Below are positions 5,086-5,647 of a stretch of DNA of 5,647 bases, piece after piece. The notes under the pieces were generated by a model. That model did not search any database, had not been told where the DNA came from, and saw nothing but the letters and a program-made list of their open reading frames with translations. The translations under genes were made by a program, and so were the position numbers. Position 1 is the stretch's first letter, and each line of letters starts with the position of its first letter. The stretch comes from Bacillota bacterium (GTDB taxonomy: Bacteria; Bacillota; Clostridia; Tissierellales; Gottschalkiaceae): the NCBI GenBank assembly GCA_023420895.1, contig JAEZUY010000033.1, positions 1 through 5,647 on the forward strand, read 5' to 3'.

Positions 5086-5647
5086 ATGATAAAATTAGAA
5101 ATTACTGGAAAGATAAAAGTGGAATCAGGTATGCACATAGGAGGTTCAAGCGCTTTCTCAGCGATAGGATCAGTTGACTCTCCTATTATAAAGGACAGCA
5201 TAAGCGGTCTTCCAATGATACCTGGAAGCAGTCTTAAAGGAAAGCTCAGATATCTTTTAAATAGAAGTTTAACGAATTTGAGAAGAAAAGATTTAAAGGA
5301 AATGGAGCGTCTTCATAAAAAACTAGATCATAATGACGATGCAGATGAAGTTTTAAGACTTTTTGGAAGCTCAAGAAAAGGAAATATAAAAAAGAGCAGA
5401 CTCATATTTTCAGATATGATTCTTTCTAATGAAAAAGATCTTTACAGCAAAGGAGCAGAATTCCTTACAGAAGTAAAATTTGAAAATACTATAAACAGAC
5501 TTACAGCCGTTGCAAATCCGAGACAGATAGAGAGATGCATAAGAGGATCTGAATTCGATTTAAACATAATATACAATGTGGACAATGTTGATGAACTAGT
5601 GGAAGATATGGAACTTCTGATAGAATCTCTTAAGCTTCTGGAATATG
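5086..5647 (+). CDS. csm3: Type III-A backbone RNase Csm3 (partial, cut by window end)
   Basis: The first 187 codons of the Cas7-like RAMP that forms the helical backbone of the Csm complex and cuts target RNA at 6-nt intervals. ATG 5086 lies 8 nt after the strong ribosome binding site AGGAGGGA (5070-5077), 18 nt downstream of csm2. The N-terminus MIKLEITGKIKVESGMHIGG is the first RAMP strand and turn. SVDSPIIKD (29-37) contains D31, matching the catalytic Asp of Csm3 (D32/D33 in studied homologues). IPGSSLKGKLR (45-55) is the RAMP glycine/basic loop, LFGSS (92-96) the conserved turn, and EVKFENTINR (129-138) with ANPRQIER (143-150) the remaining family signatures. No frameshift is seen and the frame is open to the last base, so the gene continues beyond the window. 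csm4 and csm5 would be expected next. Confidence 0.95.
   Translation, partial: MIKLEITGKIKVESGMHIGGSSAFSAIGSVDSPIIKDSISGLPMIPGSSLKGKLRYLLNRSLTNLRRKDLKEMERLHKKLDHNDDADEVLRLFGSSRKGNIKKSRLIFSDMILSNEKDLYSKGAEFLTEVKFENTINRLTAVANPRQIERCIRGSEFDLNIIYNVDNVDELVEDMELLIESLKLLEY

Overview
The window holds the 5' half of a type III-A (Csm) CRISPR-Cas effector operon and, just upstream, a two-gene unit made of a DprA/Smf-like Rossmann-fold protein and a 44-residue membrane protein. All genes are on the + strand. The DNA is AT-rich. Ile is mostly ATA, Arg AGA and Gly GGA, with strong AAGGAGG-type ribosome binding sites and sigma-A-like promoters. This suggests a low-GC anaerobe of the Clostridia (Bacillota) or Fusobacteriota kind; the species cannot be fixed from the sequence.

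Layout. Bases 1-about 35 resemble the last, decayed repeat of a CRISPR array that would lie off the left edge (a GNRA-loop hairpin, CCCC-GCAA-GGGG). A T9 tract follows. A promoter at about 117-153 and a roughly 95-nt leader lead to the DprA-like gene (255-1205, TTG start). The small single-pass membrane protein (1225-1359, short enough to be missed by length-filtered gene finding) follows 19 nt later behind a strong ribosome binding site. The gap 1360-1540 carries an AT-only inverted repeat and a near-consensus promoter (TAGACA-N17-TATAAT). This drives cas6 (1541-2278, TTG start), cas10/csm1 (2300-4651, GTG start), csm2 (4654-5067) and csm3 (5086 onward, cut by the window end after 187 codons). 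Gaps between these genes are 21, 2 and 18 nt, so they form one operon. csm4, csm5, any csm6-like effector and cas1/cas2 are not in view.

How it works. Cas6 cuts the array transcript into crRNAs. Cas10, Csm2 and Csm3, with the unseen Csm4 and Csm5, form the RNA-guided interference complex. Csm3 keeps the Asp (D31) that cuts target RNA. Cas10 keeps the GGDD cyclase motif (588-591) and its zinc-ribbon cysteines. Its N-terminal HD nuclease motif is broken, however: the expected HD/HN-I-G-K reads Q15-D16-I-M-K. The complex therefore probably acts through RNA cleavage and cyclic-oligoadenylate signalling rather than Cas10 DNA cleavage.

The most intriguing part is the DprA-like plus membrane-peptide pair between the presumed array end and the cas operon. 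DprA belongs to the SLOG superfamily, some members of which are thought to sense nucleotide ligands, and small membrane proteins are common toxic effectors. The pair is a candidate accessory defence module, but this is inference from fold and position only.
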